A stretch of 64,000 nucleotides of DNA from Prionace glauca (GCA_037974335.1 CM075736.1:601684-665683), one strand, 5' to 3'. Positions 21,010-32,893 are shown, numbered from the stretch's first letter. Notes: generated from the sequence alone by a model not told the origin. Made by a program: numbers and translations.

Positions 21010-22160
21010 AGAACATAAGAAATAGGAGCAGGAGTAGGCCATCTGGCCCTTCGAGCCTGCCCCGCCATTCAATAAGATCATGGCTGATCTGTCGTGGCTC
21101 AGTTTCACTTTCCTGCTTTCTCCCCATAACCCTTAATTCCCCTGTCTATCAGAAAACTATCCACCCGTGACTTAAATATATTTAGCAAGGCAGCCTCCAC
21201 CACTTCAACGGGCAGAGAATTCCAGAGATTCACCACCCTTTGACTGAAGAAGTTCCTCCTCAACTCTGATCTAAACTGCTCCCCCCCCCTTATCTTGAGG
21301 CTGTGCCCTCTAGTCCTGCTGTCCTTTCTAAGTGGGAAGAATCTGTCTACCTCTACCCTATCCATCCCCTTCATTATCTTATATGTCTCTATAAGATCCC
21401 CCCTCATCCTTCTAAACTCTAACGAGTACAGACCCAGTCTATTTAGTCTCTCTTCATAGTCCAACCCCCTCATCTCCGGTATCAGCCTAGTGAACCTCCT
21501 CTGCACTCCCTCCAAGGCCAATATATCCTTTCGCAAGTGCGGCGACCAAAACTGCACACAGTACTCCAGCTGCGGCCTCACCAATACCCTGTACAGTTGC
21601 AGCAAGACCTCCCTACTTTTATATTCAATCCCCCTCGCTATGAAGGCCAGCATCCCATTTGCCTTCCTGACCACCTGCTGCACCTGCAGACTGGGTTTTT
21701 GCGACTCATGCACAAGGACCCCGAGGTCCCTCTGCACCGTAGCATGCTGCAGCTTTCCGTCTTTTAAATAACAATCCCTCCTACTGTTATTTCTGCCAAA
21801 GTGGATGACCTCACACTTGCTAACATTATATTCCATCTGCCAGATCCTCACCCACTCACTCAGCCTATCCAGATCCCTCTGCAGACTTTCCACACCCTCC
21901 GCACAATTTGCTTTTCCACTCATCTTCGTGTCATCAGCAAATTTCGTCACCCTACACTCAGCCCCCTCCTCCAGATCATCTATATAAATGGTAAACAGTT
22001 GAGGCCCCAGCACCGATCCCTGTGGCACTCCACTAGTCACCAACTGCCAACCAGAATACCAACTCTTTGCTTCCAATTAGACAGCCAATCCTCTATCCAC
22101 GCTAACACCTTACTCCTAACTCCGTGCACCCTAACCTTATGTAGCAACCTTTTGTGAGTA
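21010..22160 (-). mobile_element. CR1-A LINE, long 5'-truncated copy
   Basis: The minus-strand frame (21105-22076) is open for about 320 codons: '[20 protein letters not shown]', '[20 protein letters not shown]', '[20 protein letters not shown]' and 'RRNFFSQRVVNLWNSLPVEV'. The RT catalytic Asp pair is intact, but the 5' RT and endonuclease are absent. Its substitutions (KMSG, EMRGLDYEERLNRLG) group it with the copy at 718-2097. Confidence 0.9.
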
Positions 22161-23725
22161 GGTAAGTGAGTTGGAAAGTATTCCATCACACTCCTGATTT
22201 GTGCCTTGTAGATGGCAGATGGGATTTGGGGAGTTAGGAGGTGAGTTACTTGCCACAGGATTCCCAGTCTCTACCTGCTAAGACCTGGAAGACAGGAGCA
22301 AAAGCGCTTCAAGACTCCTGGCTATTCAATGAGATTTTGCCTGATCTGATGTGAAAATCCTCAACTCCACTTTTCCACCTTATCCCCATAAAATCTAATC
22401 CTCTGTCTATCTCAGTCTTGAACATACTTAATGACCCACCGTCTATAGTATTGTAACTACAGTATTTATCTGGCTAGTTCAGTTTCTGCTCAATGGTGAC
22501 CCCCACAGAATGTTGATAATGGAGGATTCAGCGACAGTAATGCCATTGAATGTCAAGATGGTTAGATACCTCTTGTTGGAGATAGTCATTGCCTGGTATT
22601 TGTGTGACCGTTGTTACTTGCCACGAGTCCACCCATACCTGAATATTGTTCAGATCTTGTTGCATTTGGACATAGCTTCAGTATCTCAGGAATCACAAAC
22701 AATGCCGGAAGTGAACATCTCCACTTCTAAACTTATGATGGAAGGAAGGTCATTGATGAATCAACTGAAGATGGTTGAGCTTAGGACATTACCCTAAGGA
22801 ACTCAAAGAACAAAGAACAACCCAGCACGGGAAACAGGCCCTTCGGCCCAACAAGCCCGCGCCGCCGCATCACCCTACACCTATTCTACCCTGCGTATCT
22901 ACAAATAGAACCCCTGACTTAGCCAGATTCAGGGGAGAATAGTGTCAATTTGGTAAAATCAATCAGCCTAAGAGCACATCTTTGGGGTGTGGGAGGAAAC
23001 CGGAGCGCCCGGAGGAAACCCACGCAACCACAGGGAGAATGCGCAAACTCCTACAAACACAGGCCCAAATCCATGTGCCTGCACAGCCAGCAGTGCTAGT
23101 CACTGAGCTGTTGCGGCGCCCATTTACCGGTCCAGGATCAAGCACACACACCGACACAAAGTACTAGGCCACTCCTGGAGCCTCCAAGAGCATCCCAGGC
23201 ACGACCCGCCGTGTGCATGCCCCTCGTTTGACAACGAGGTGGACCTCCACCTGCGGAATAAAAGACAAAAACGTTAATCACAAGCCTGCCTTTCCGGTGT
23301 CTCCCGAGGTTCTAACCCTTATTCAATAACCCCTACCATAACCCTCCATCCTCGTTTCACTCATGTGCCTATCTAACTGAACCTTAAACGAGTCCAACGT
23401 TCCCGCCTCCACCACCCTAATCGGTAGTGCGTTCCAGACCCCCACTACTCTCTGCGTAAAGAACCTTCCTCTCATATCCAAATTATATCTCTCCCCCCTC
23501 ACCCTTAAATCATGTCCTCTTGTATTTGTAACCAATCTAGGGAGCAGCCTCTCACTATTGGCTCTGTCTATTCCCTTCAGTATCTTATATACCTCTATCA
23601 TGTCCCCCCTCAATCTCCGTCTTTCCAACTCCTGCAGAGATGTTCTGGAGCTGAGATGATTGACCTCCAAACACCACAGCCATCCTCCATGGTGCTAGGT
23701 ATGGTAAGCAAGTGCCACTTGATAG
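22161..23725 (-). mobile_element. HER1-like LINE relic split by CR1-C
   Basis: 22161-22804 and 23636-23725 are two parts of one LINE, with CR1-C between. Landmarks are 'gattccatcacac'-type text, 'gatagtcattgcctggtatt', 'aactgaagatggttgagc' and, after the insertion, 'gagatgattgacctccaaac'. The minus translation near 23640-23720 contains 'VVFGGQSSQLQNISAGV', the RT block before 'PQGSVLGP'. The frame is broken repeatedly. It parallels 42660-44050. Confidence 0.65.
22805..23640 (-). mobile_element. CR1-C LINE 3' part with SINE-like 3' UTR
   Basis: The minus-strand frame (23323-23635) encodes 'ERRRLRGDMIEVYKILKGID', 'MRGRFFTQRVVGVWNALPIR' and ends 'MEGYGRGY'. The 3' UTR is about 515 bp: first a unique part ('cctcgggagacaccgg'), then a tSINE-like module (about 22985-23130), then a CR1-like tail ending in TTCTTTG repeats at 22805. 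The same arrangement occurs in the copy at 56334-58016. Flanking AACTC on both sides looks like a target duplication. Confidence 0.82.
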
Positions 23726-24013
23726 CATCATTTCGATTCCTGATGTTCTTATTGAATGATGGAGCAAGCTTGAAGGGCAGAATGGCCTCCCTCTGCTCAT
23801 ATTTCTGATGTGTTTAAATGACTCCCAGAATATGATAGAGAGTTCAACCTGTCCCCTGTTTCTTAAGTGTAATCAAGATCAGGCGGTGTGAGGGACAGAA
23901 ACCTCCCTCAACATTACGGCTTCCCTGTGGTTCAGAGTCTGAATGTCCTGGGTTCACAGAGTCACGCCAGGGAGCTGAGCACAAAATTCAGGCTGACATC
24001 CGAGTATCAGTAC

Positions 24014-27000
24014 AGTCAGAGGGTCAGTACTGAGGGAGTGCCGCACTGTCAGAGGGTCAGTGCTGAGGGAGTGCCGCACTGTCAGAGGGTCAGTGCTGAG
24101 GGAGTGCCGCACTGTCAGAGGGTCAGTGCTGAGGGAGTGCCGCACTGTCAGAGGGTCAGTGCTGAGGGAGTGCCGCACTGTCAGAGGGTCAGTGCTGAGG
24201 GAGTGCCGCACTGTCAGAGGGTCAGGGCTGAGGGAGTGCCGCACTGTCAGAGGGTCAGTGCTGAGGGAGTGCTGCACTGTCAGAGGGTCAGTGCTGAGGG
24301 AGTGTGGCACTGTCAGAGGGTCAGTGCTGAGGGAGTGCCGCACTGTCAGAGGGTCAGTGCTGAGGGAGTGCCGCACTGTCAGAGGGTCAGTGCTGAGGGA
24401 GTGCTGCACTGTCAGAGGGTCAGTGCTGAGGGAGTGCCGCACTGTCAGAGGGTCAGTGCTGAGGGAGTGCCGCACTGTCAGAGGGTCAGTGCTGAGGGAG
24501 TGCCGCACTGTCAGAGGGTCAGTACTGAGGGAGTGCCGCACTGTCAGAGGGTCAGTGCTGAGGGAGTGCCGCACTGTCAGAGGGTCAGTACTGAGGGAGT
24601 GCCTCACTGTCAGAGGGTCAGTGTTGAGGGAGTGCCGCACTGTCAGAGGGTCAGTGCTGAGAGAGTGCCGCACTGTCAGAGGGTCAGTACTGAAGGAGTG
24701 CCGCACTGTCAGAGGGTCAGTACTGAGGGAGTGCCGCACTGTCAGAGGGTCAGTACTGAGGGAGTGCCTCACTGTCAGAGGGTCAGTGCTGAGGGAGTGC
24801 CGCACTGTCAGAGGGTCAGTGTTGAGGGAGTGCCGCACTGTCAGAGGATCAGTACTGAGGGAGTGCCACACTGTCAGAGGGTCAGTGCTGAGGGAGTGCC
24901 GCACTGTCAGAGGGTCAGTACTGAGGGAGTGCCGCACTGTCAGAGGGTCAGTACTGAGGGAGTGCCGCACTGTCAGAGGGTCAGTACTGAGGGAGTGCCA
25001 CACTGTCAGAGGGTCAGTGCTGAGGGAGTGCCGCACTGTCAGAGGGTCAGTACTGAGGGAGTGCCACACTGTCAGAGGGTCAGTGCTGAGGGAGTGCCGC
25101 ACTGTCAGAGGGTCAGTGCTGAGGGAGTGCCGCACTGTCAGAGGGTCAGTGCTGAGAGAGTGCCGCACTGTCAGAGGGTCAGTACTGAGGGAGTGCCGCA
25201 CTGTCAGAGGGTCAGGGCTGAGGGAGTGCCGCACTGTCAGAGGGTCAGTGCTGAGGGAGTGCTGCACTGACAGAGGGTCAGTGCTGAGGGAGTGTGGCAC
25301 TGTCAGAGGGTCAGTGCTGAGGGAGTGCCGCACTGTCAGAGGGTCAGTGCTGAGGGAGTGCCGCACTGTCAGAGGATCAGTGCTGAGAGAGTGCCGCACT
25401 GACAGAGGGTCAGTGCTGAGGGAGTGCCGCGCTGTCAGAGGGTCAGTACTGAGGGAGTGCCGCACTGTCAGAGGGTCAGTGCTGAGGGAGTGCCGCGCTG
25501 TCAGAGGGTCAGTGCTGAGGGAGTGCCGCACTGTCAGAGGGTCAGTACTGAGGGAGTGCCGCATTGTCAGAGGGTCAGTGCTGAGGGAGTGCCGCACTGT
25601 CAGAGGGTCAGTGCTGAGGGAGTGCCGCACTGTCAGAGGGTCAGTACTGAGGGAGTGCCGCACTGTCAGAGGGTCAGTGCTGAGGGAGTGCCGCACTGTC
25701 AGAGGGTCAGTACTGAGGGAGTGCCGCACTGTCAGAGGGTCAGTGCTGAGGGAGTGCCGCACTGTCAGAGGGTCAGTACTGAGGGAGTGCCTCACTGTCA
25801 GAGGGTCAGTGTTGAGGGAGTGCCGCACTGTCAGAGGGTCAGTGCTGAGAGAGTGCCGCACTGTCAGAGGGTCAGTACTGAGGGAGTGCCGCACTGTCAG
25901 AGGGTCAGTACTGAGGGAGTGCCGCACTGTCAGAGGGTCAGTACTGAGGGAGTGCCTCACTGTCAGAGGGTCAGTGCTGAGGGAGTGCCTCACTGTCAGA
26001 GGGTCAGTGCTGAGGGAGTGCCGCACTGTCAGAGGGTCAGTGTTGAGGGAGTGCCGCACTGTCAGAGGGTCAGTGCTGAGGGAGTGCCGCACTGTCAGAG
26101 GGTCAGTACTGAGGGAGTGCCGCACTGTCAGAGGGTCAGTACTGAGGGAGTGCCGCACTGTCAGAGGGTCAGTGCTGAGGGAGTGCCGCACTGTCAGAGG
26201 GTCAGTACTGAGGGAGTGCCACACTGTCAGAGGGTCAGTACTGAGGGAGTGCCGCACTGTCAGAGGGTCAGTGCTGAGGGAGTGCCGCACTGTCAGAGGG
26301 TCAGTACTGAGGGAGTGCCGCACTGTCAGAGGGTCAGTACTGAGGGAGTGCCACACTGTCAGAGGGTCAGTGCTGAGGGAGTGCCGCACTGTCAGAGGGT
26401 CAGTGCTGAGGGAGTGCCGCACTGTCAGAGGGTCAGTGCTGAGGGAGTGCCGCACTGTCAGAGGGTCAGGGCTGAGGGAGTGCCGCACTGTCAGAGGGTC
26501 AGGGCTGAGGGAGTGCCGCACTGTCAGAGGGTCAGTGCTGAGGGAGTGCTGCACTGTCAGAGGGTCAGTGCTGAGGGAGTGTGGCACTGTCAGAGGGTCA
26601 GTGCTGAGGGAGTGCCGCACTGTCAGAGGGTCAGTGCTGAGGGAGTGCCGCACTGTCAGAGGGTCAGTACTGCGGGAGTGCTGCACTGTCAGAGGGTCAG
26701 TGCTGAGGGAGTGCCGCACTGTCAGAGGGTCAGTGCTGGGGGAGTGCCGCACTGTCAGAGGGTCAGTGCTGAGGGAGTGCCGCACTGTCAGAGGGTCAGT
26801 GCTGAGGGAGTGCCGCACTGTCAGAGGGTCAGTGCTGAGGGAGTGCCGCACTGTCAGAGGGTCAGTGCTGAGGGAGTGCCGCACTGTCAGAGGGTCAGTG
26901 CTGAGGGAGTGCCGCACTGTCAGAGGGTCTGTGCTGAGGGAGTGCCGCACTGTCAGAGGGTCAGTGCTGAGGGAGTGCCGCACTGTCAGAGGGTCAGTGC

Positions 27001-27690
27001 TGGGGGAGTGCCGCACTGTCAGAGGGTCAGTGCTGAGGGAGTGCCGCACTGTCAGAGGGTCAGTGCTGAGGGAGTGCCGCACTGTCAGAGGGTCAGTGCT
27101 GAGGGAGTGCCGCACTGTCAGAGGGTCAGTGCTGAGGGAGTGCCGCACTGTCAGAGGGTCAGTGCTGAGGGAGTGCCGCACTGTCAGAGGGTCAGTGCTG
27201 AGGGAGTGCCGCACTGTCAGAGGATCAGTGCTGAGAGAGTGCCGCACTGTCAGAGGGTCAGTGCTGAGGGAGTGCCGCGCTGTCAGAGGGTCAGTACTGA
27301 GGGAGTGCCGCACTGTCAGAGGGTCAGTGCTGAGGGAGTGCCGCGCTGTCAGAGGGTCAGTGCTGAGGGAGTGCCGCACTGTCAGAGGGTCAGTACTGAG
27401 GGAGTGCCGCACTGTCAGAGGGTCAGTGCTGAGGGAGTGCCGCACTGTCAGAGGGTCAGTGCTGAGGGAGTGCCGCACTGTCAGAGGGTCAGTGCTGAGG
27501 GAGTGCCGCACTGTCAGAGGGTCAGTGCTGAGGGAGTGCCGCACTGTCAGAGGGTCTGTACTGAGGGAGTGCCACACTGTCGGAGGGTCGGTACTGACTG
27601 AGGGAGTGCCGCACTGTCGGAGGGTCAGGACCGAGGGACCGCCGCACTGTCGGAGGGTCAGGACCGAGGGAGTGCCGCAGCTCAGGGTGA
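24014..27690 (+). repeat. 33-bp minisatellite, about 110 units
   Basis: The unit is 33 bp ('gtcagagggtcagtgctgag' followed by 'ggagtgccgcact'). Because 33 is divisible by three and the unit lacks stops in several frames, open frames of 725-1243 codons run on both strands; they only repeat an 11-residue unit and have no start context, so I do not call genes. Variant units recur in order about 990 and 1290 bp apart (for example the triplet of variants near 24225, 25213 and 26497), showing higher-order duplication. The right end decays from about 27550 to 27690. Confidence 0.97.
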
Positions 27691-27839
27691 GGCATCAGCA
27701 GACAATGCGGGAAGGACCCATCATTACATTACAATCAAGTTGCGTTTGGGCTGTGCTCTTGGCTGCCCTTTGGTGGACATTGACCGCATAGCAGTTTGAT
27801 GGATTTTCACTATGTTCCACTATTACTGTTGTGATCATT

Positions 27840-28245
27840 GGAATTCAGAAGAATGAGGGGAAATTTTATAGAAACATATAAAATGATTAAGGGAATAGAT
27901 AAGATAGAAGCAGGGAAGTTGTTTCCACTAGCGGGTGAAACTCAAACTGGGGACATGGCCTCAAAATAAGGGGGAGCAGATTTAGGACTGAGTTGAGGAG
28001 GAGCTTCTTCACCCAAAGGGTTGGGAATCTGTGGAATTCCCTGCCCAGTGAAGTAGTTGAGATTACCTTATTGAATGTTTTTAAGACAAGGATATATAGA
28101 TTTTTGAACAGTAAAGGAATTAAGGGTTATGTTGAGTGGGCGGGTAAGTGGAACTGAGTCCACAGAAAGATCAGCCATCACCTTATTGAATGGTGGAGCA
28201 GGATTGAGGGACCAGATGGCCTACTCCTGCTCCTAGTTCTTATGA
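27840..28245 (+). mobile_element. Older CR1-A-like LINE 3' end
   Basis: The + strand reads the C-terminal CR1 region in broken frames ('ggaattcagaagaatgaggg', 'ggagcttcttcacccaaag', 'gtggaattccctgcccagtg') and the tail 'cctactcctgctcctagttc' ending TTATG. It is clearly more diverged than CR1-A. Confidence 0.75.
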
Positions 28246-28374
28246 AATAACAGAGTTTAGAAGGTAGGGAGATGATCCTGTTCATTAGGATGTTTAGCAG
28301 TGGGGAGAAATTTGTTAGCTGAATAGTGTTAAAATAATTATTTGTACTGAACAAAGTCACTGATTAAATGAGGA

Positions 28375-28790
28375 AAACGGGTCATTCACCATCCTGACTT
28401 GGAAATATGTCAGGCGTTCTTTCACTGTCGCTGAGATAAAATCCTGGAACTCTCTCCTTAACAGCAATGAAACAAATCTGAATTTTTCAGGGAGGTGATT
28501 CCGTAAGTAGATAGGACAGTGCTGTTGATGTGGTCTACATCGACTTCAGAAGGGCCTTTGACAAGCTTCCATGCAGGATACTAATCAAGAAGGTAAGAGC
28601 CCAAGGGATTGAGGGCAGTTTGGATCCAAAATTGGCATAGTGGCAGGAGACAAAGGGTGATGGTCAATGGTTGTTTTTGTGATTGGAAGCCCGTGTCCAG
28701 TTGTGTCCCGTACGTATCAGTGCTGGATACTTTGTGGTTTGTGGTATACATTAATGGTCTAGATGTGATTGTGTTTTAAAGTTTGTTAAT
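28375..28790 (+). mobile_element. LINE relics (HER1-like fragment, then RT fragment)
   Basis: 28375-28480 matches the HER1-like LINE C-terminus ('caccatcctgacttggaaat', 'aaatcctggaactctct'). 28500-28790 encodes 'DVVYIDFRRAFDKLPCRILI', an RT block of CR1 type, then degenerates. Confidence 0.55.
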
Positions 28791-29175
28791 TTCACAAGTA
28801 GGCTTACAAAAACACTGCAAATAAGTTAGTGTGAAATGATCACTCCCAAGGACAAATCTGTTCCTGAAATCCTTTTTTGCTCCCTGAAATTATCCTTCCT
28901 GTTAATGATTTATAATTTGTTTTTGAAAGTGAAGAGTGGGAAGTGCAGAATAATGTAGTTGTGTAGGTAACTGAGACTTGCCTTAGTGCAGCAGCTCAGG
29001 GTTTACTCAATGTTTGTGTATTTCCTCTCACATCATTTATCTGTTCGGTCATTTAATGCGTTTTTACAAACATTGCCCTCGAGAGCACTGGATATGAAAT
29101 GACAGTTGTAAATCTAACCTGTTGATAAGTGTATTGAAGTATCTCAGAGTAACACTTCTCTGTTGAAAAAAAAGA

Positions 29176-29515
29176 ACTTAGTAAACTCAGTTTATGTGTT
29201 AGTGTCACAAGCCGGCTAACATCCACAATGAAATTACTGTAAAAACCCCCTAGTCGCCACATTCCACTGCCTATTCGGGTACACTGAGGGAGAATTTAGC
29301 ATGGCCAATGCACCTAACCAGCACATCTTTCGGACTGTGGTATGAACAGTAAATTTTCAGATGACACAAAAATAGGCGGTGTGGTAAATAGCAAGTAGGA
29401 AAGCTTTAGATTGGAGGAGGATATAGATGGGCTGGTCCCATGGGCAGAACAGTGCCAAGTGGAATTTAACCCTGAAAAGTGTGAGGTGGTGCCTTTGGGA
29501 GGATTAAGACTGCAA
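29176..29515. mobile_element. Dispersed repeat end and CR1-like RT fragment
   Basis: 29176-29340 contains 'gaatttagcatggccaatgc' and 'cagcacatctttcggactgt', which resemble the SINE body in reverse. 29340-29515 (+) reads 'SKFSDDTKIGGVVNSK' and 'NPEKCEVVPLGG', a degraded RT catalytic region with an in-frame stop between. Confidence 0.5.
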
Positions 29516-29732
29516 GACTGCACTCTGCAGTCACCCGCGCACATAGTTTATAACATCACCTCCAATAGCATCATGCATACATAATCTTAAAGTTTTTTTT
29601 GAGTATTTTGACATTCGGAACCAAACTTATTCATTGCAGTATTAAACTACTCCATGTGGAAGGCAGTTCACACAGAGAAGTGCCATCATGAGGAACAAAC
29701 AAATCAGCAACATCTACTTTTGATATAAAATC

Positions 29733-29863
29733 CAGGGGAAAGTGCAAACGCAGTTCCCCACTACCACAAATTTTGCAGTCAAGTATCCCACATTTGGGGA
29801 CACTGCAGACGTCAGCACACCCGAAATGCAATGGGATAGCCTCATCCTGGGCGAACTACCTTC
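29733..29863 (-). ncRNA. RNU1: U1 snRNA, nucleotides about 34-164 (5'-truncated)
   Basis: The reverse complement aligns along its whole length with vertebrate U1 snRNA from GAAGG (about nucleotide 34) to the 3' terminal CCCCTG. The conserved 'ccccaaatgtggga' stem-loop region, the Sm site 'aatttgtggtag' and the last stem are readable, with scattered substitutions. About 15 bases after the end, 'caaaagtaga' resembles the snRNA 3' box. The first 33 nucleotides, including the 5' splice-site recognition segment, are missing and replaced by the 3' end of a LINE. It cannot act as U1. The alignment is from memory of the human sequence. Confidence 0.85.
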
Positions 29864-30990
29864 TTTTGCAAAAATATACTTTATTCATAAAAATCTCAAA
29901 TAAACCATTGCAAATCTATATGTCTTTGAATTGCAAACAGTGCAGAATTAAAACTTTTCACAGTTCTATACAAATTACAGTCATAACATTTCAAAACTTA
30001 AGACTATAAATGCCTTAAAAATTACTGTGTGCCGTTAGTGGTCAGATTGGCACGCAGTTACGCAGGTCTGCTGTTCCTGGGCCCTCAGTCTGCCTCTGTT
30101 AAAGGCCTTACAGTGTGGCCTTTCTCCATTGTACCTTTGCGGCGGCTGCTCCAAGCTTCAGCTCGTCCCTCAGCACGTAGTCCTGGACCTTGGAATGCAC
30201 CAGTCTGCAACACTCGGTCGAGGACAGTTCTTTCAGCTGGAAGATCAGCAAGTTTCGGGCGGACCAAAGTGCGTCCTTCACCGAGTTGATGACCTTCCAG
30301 CAGCAGTTGATATTTGTCTCGGTGTGCGTCCCCGGAAACAGCCCGTAGAGCACAGAGTCCTGCGTCACCGAGCTGCTCGGGATGAACCTCGACAAATACC
30401 ACCGCATCTCGCTCCAGACCTTCTTTGCAAAGGCACATTCCACAAGGAGGTGTGTGACCATCTCGTCAGCCCCGCAGCCGCTTCGAGGGCAGCGTGCGGT
30501 GCTGTTGAGACCTCGAGCGTGCATAAAGGATCTGACGGGGAGTGCCCTTCTCACCACCAGCCAAGCTAGACCTTGGTGCTTGTTTGTCAGTTCTGGTGAT
30601 GAGGCGTTCTGCCAGATGACACTGACAGTCTGCTCAGGGAACCATCCGACAGGATCCGCCATCTCCTTTTCTCTCAGGGCTCCAAGGACATTGCGTGCTG
30701 ACCACTGCTTAATCGCCGTGTCGTCAAAGGTGTGTTTGCGGAAAAATTTCAGGTGCTGCGGTACAGTCCAACTACTCGGAGCGTTCCGAGGCAGTGTGAC
30801 CAGACCCGTCCTCTGCAACACTCGGGACAGATACAACCTCAAAAAATAATGGCACTTGCTGTTGGTGTACCGAGGATCTACACAATCTTAAAGTGCTCAG
30901 TTTAGCTTCAACACAGCTTAGAAATATAAATAGCAGCTGTACTATAATACACAACATGTCCCCTTTTAAATCAAACATCTCAAACACATT
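29864..30990 (-). mobile_element. Tx1-like (L1-related) LINE, 3' part
   Basis: The minus-strand frame at 30108-30842 (244 codons, 5'-truncated) encodes the C-terminal region of an L1/Tx1-type ORF2. A zinc-binding motif reads 'RCPRSGCGADEMVTHLLVEC' followed by 'AFAKKVW', matching the zf-RVT pattern C...C...H...C. Coding signal continues upstream in another frame at about 30845-30910 ('VHQQQVPLFFE'). The 3' UTR is about 244 bp and holds AATAAA at 29881-29886. The element ends in 'tttttgcaaaa' and directly abuts U1 nucleotide 34. Confidence 0.78.
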
Positions 30991-31515
30991 AAACATGAAT
31001 TATCAATTTGTCAGATGATTTGGAGGTAATTATTCTCTGGTTGCTGATGAATCTCAGGCGCCTGCTTTTTGACAATTATTGTAACCTCTGGCATTTTCAG
31101 CTACATATGAATGTCATCAATAGTTGGTTTGACTGGAGTCAAGGGGTAATGTCAGTGTCAGATTTTTGGGAAGGTTCTGGTGATAACTTGGCACAGTTGG
31201 ATTCATATTCACTGCAGGTTCTTCCCCTGATGGATTGGTTCTCTTCGCCTACAGTTTATCCACATGCTTCCTCCAAAGGACATTGTCTCAGGTCTCGACA
31301 GTATAGGAAATATGTTTAGCCTGTGCTATGATTACAGCAGGACCCATTTTTCTCCTATGGTATAGTTTCTCGTCAGAATTTCTTGCCCCTGGCGGAAGAA
31401 GTGTTTTGCTTTGCTTCCCTGCTGTTCAATTTGACCTTGTTGCTTTCTGTGGATGATTTATTTTATCTTTAGTCATTTTAATGAATTGATTGCTATGTGT
31501 AATTGTCAATTCATC

Positions 31516-32288
31516 AAGGACTATTACTTACGTGGCGAAAAACTGCAGCAGGCGACGGTGCAGAGGGACCTCGGGGTCCTTGTGCATGAGTCGCAAAAAC
31601 CCAGCCTGCAGGTGCAGCAGGTGGTCAGGAAGGCGAATGGGATGCTGGCCTTCATAGCGAGGGGGATTGAATATAAAAGTAGGGAGGTCTTGCTGCAGCT
31701 GTATAGGGTATTGGTGAGGCCGCAGCTGGAGCACTGTGTGCAGTTTTGGGCGCCGCACCTGTGCAAAGATATTTTGGCCTTGGAGGGAGTGCAGAGGAAG
31801 TTTACTAGGCTGATACCGGAGTTGAGGGGGTTGAGCTATGAGGGGAGGCTGAATGAACAAGGCTTGTACTCGTTGGAGTTTAGAAGAATGAGGGGAGATC
31901 TCATTGAGACGTATAAGATGATGAATGGGATGGATAGGATAGAGGTGGAGAGACTGTTCCCGCTCAAAAAAGACAGTAGGACTAGGGGACACAGCCTCAA
32001 GATAAAAGGGGGGGCGGTTTAGAACGGAGTTGAGCAGGAACTTCTTCACTCAAAGGGTGGTGAATCTCTGGAATTCTCTGCCCGTTGAAGTGGTGGAGGC
32101 TGCCTCGCTAAATATTTTTAAGACGCGGGTTGATGGATTTTTGATAACAGAGGGGATTAAGGGTTATGGGGAGAGGGTGGGAATGTGAAACTGAGCCACG
32201 ACAGATCAGCCATGATCTTATTGAATGGCGGGGCAGGCTCGAAGGGCTGGATGGCCTACTCCTGCTCCTATTTCTTATGTTCTTATGT
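31516..32288 (+). mobile_element. CR1-A LINE 3' part
   Basis: The + strand frame runs from 'KDYYLRGEKLQQATVQRDLG' to 'SRTRGHSLKIKG', where a G-run indel shifts it; the rest is readable in another frame to the TTCTTATG tail. It is 5'-truncated and inserted in the Ty3/Gypsy fossil. Confidence 0.88.
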
Positions 32289-32583
32289 TACCGCTGGAAA
32301 AACTTTTCTGACTGAGTGACCAGTATTCCTGTACATGAGCAGGAATTGATTCAAATATTTGATCAAAGAAACTTACTCCCTGGTTGCCTTTAACGTGTTT
32401 CATCATTTGCAGAAATCTACTGCTAGTCCATTTGTAGCAAGATGATTTGCTACAGAATATATTGTATTCCAAGAAGCTTTCAAATTCTTGAGAGATAAAC
32501 TTTGATCCTTTATCACTCACCAATTCCTCAGGGAAATTGAATCTGCTAAAGATTTCTCCCAGTCCTACAATCATCTTAGACTA

Positions 32584-32768
32584 CACACAGAACCCTACAG
32601 TGCAGAAACAGGCCCTTCGGCCCATCGAGTCTGCACCGAACACAATCCCACCCAGACCCTATCCCCATATCCCTACACATTTACCTGCTAATCCCTCTAA
32701 CCTACACATCCCCGGACACTAAGGGGCAATTTTAGCATAGCCAATGAACCTAACCCGCACATCTTTCT
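32584..32768 (-). mobile_element. tSINE, head missing
   Basis: Almost identical to 13293-13560 over the shared part (tail 'gactcgatgggccgaagggc', body 'gcgggttaggttcattggct'). It is truncated at the 'aaagatgtgcgg' box. Confidence 0.85.
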
Positions 32769-32893
32769 CTTATGAAGTTGAATTCATGAAGGCAGCAACT
32801 TCTGGCCATTCTGAATGAGTATTCATTATAATTAGAAACATCATCCTTCAGATGGTCCTACATAATCAACTTGTACCCTTTGCCAACCCACTT

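Noticed and set aside
24014-27690. CRISPR-like array
   Set aside because: The units are contiguous with no unique spacers, and the host is a vertebrate.
23954-27791. Open frames of 460-1243 codons on both strands
   Set aside because: They only restate the 33-bp tandem unit, whose length is divisible by three and which lacks stops. Frames in several phases are equally open and no start or splice context exists.
29733-29863. A functional U1 snRNA gene
   Set aside because: The first 33 nucleotides are replaced by LINE sequence, so there is no 5' splice-site pairing segment and no promoter at the right distance.
30029-30849. Plus-strand frames of 86-155 codons
   Set aside because: Shadows of the Tx1-like LINE coding frame on the opposite strand.
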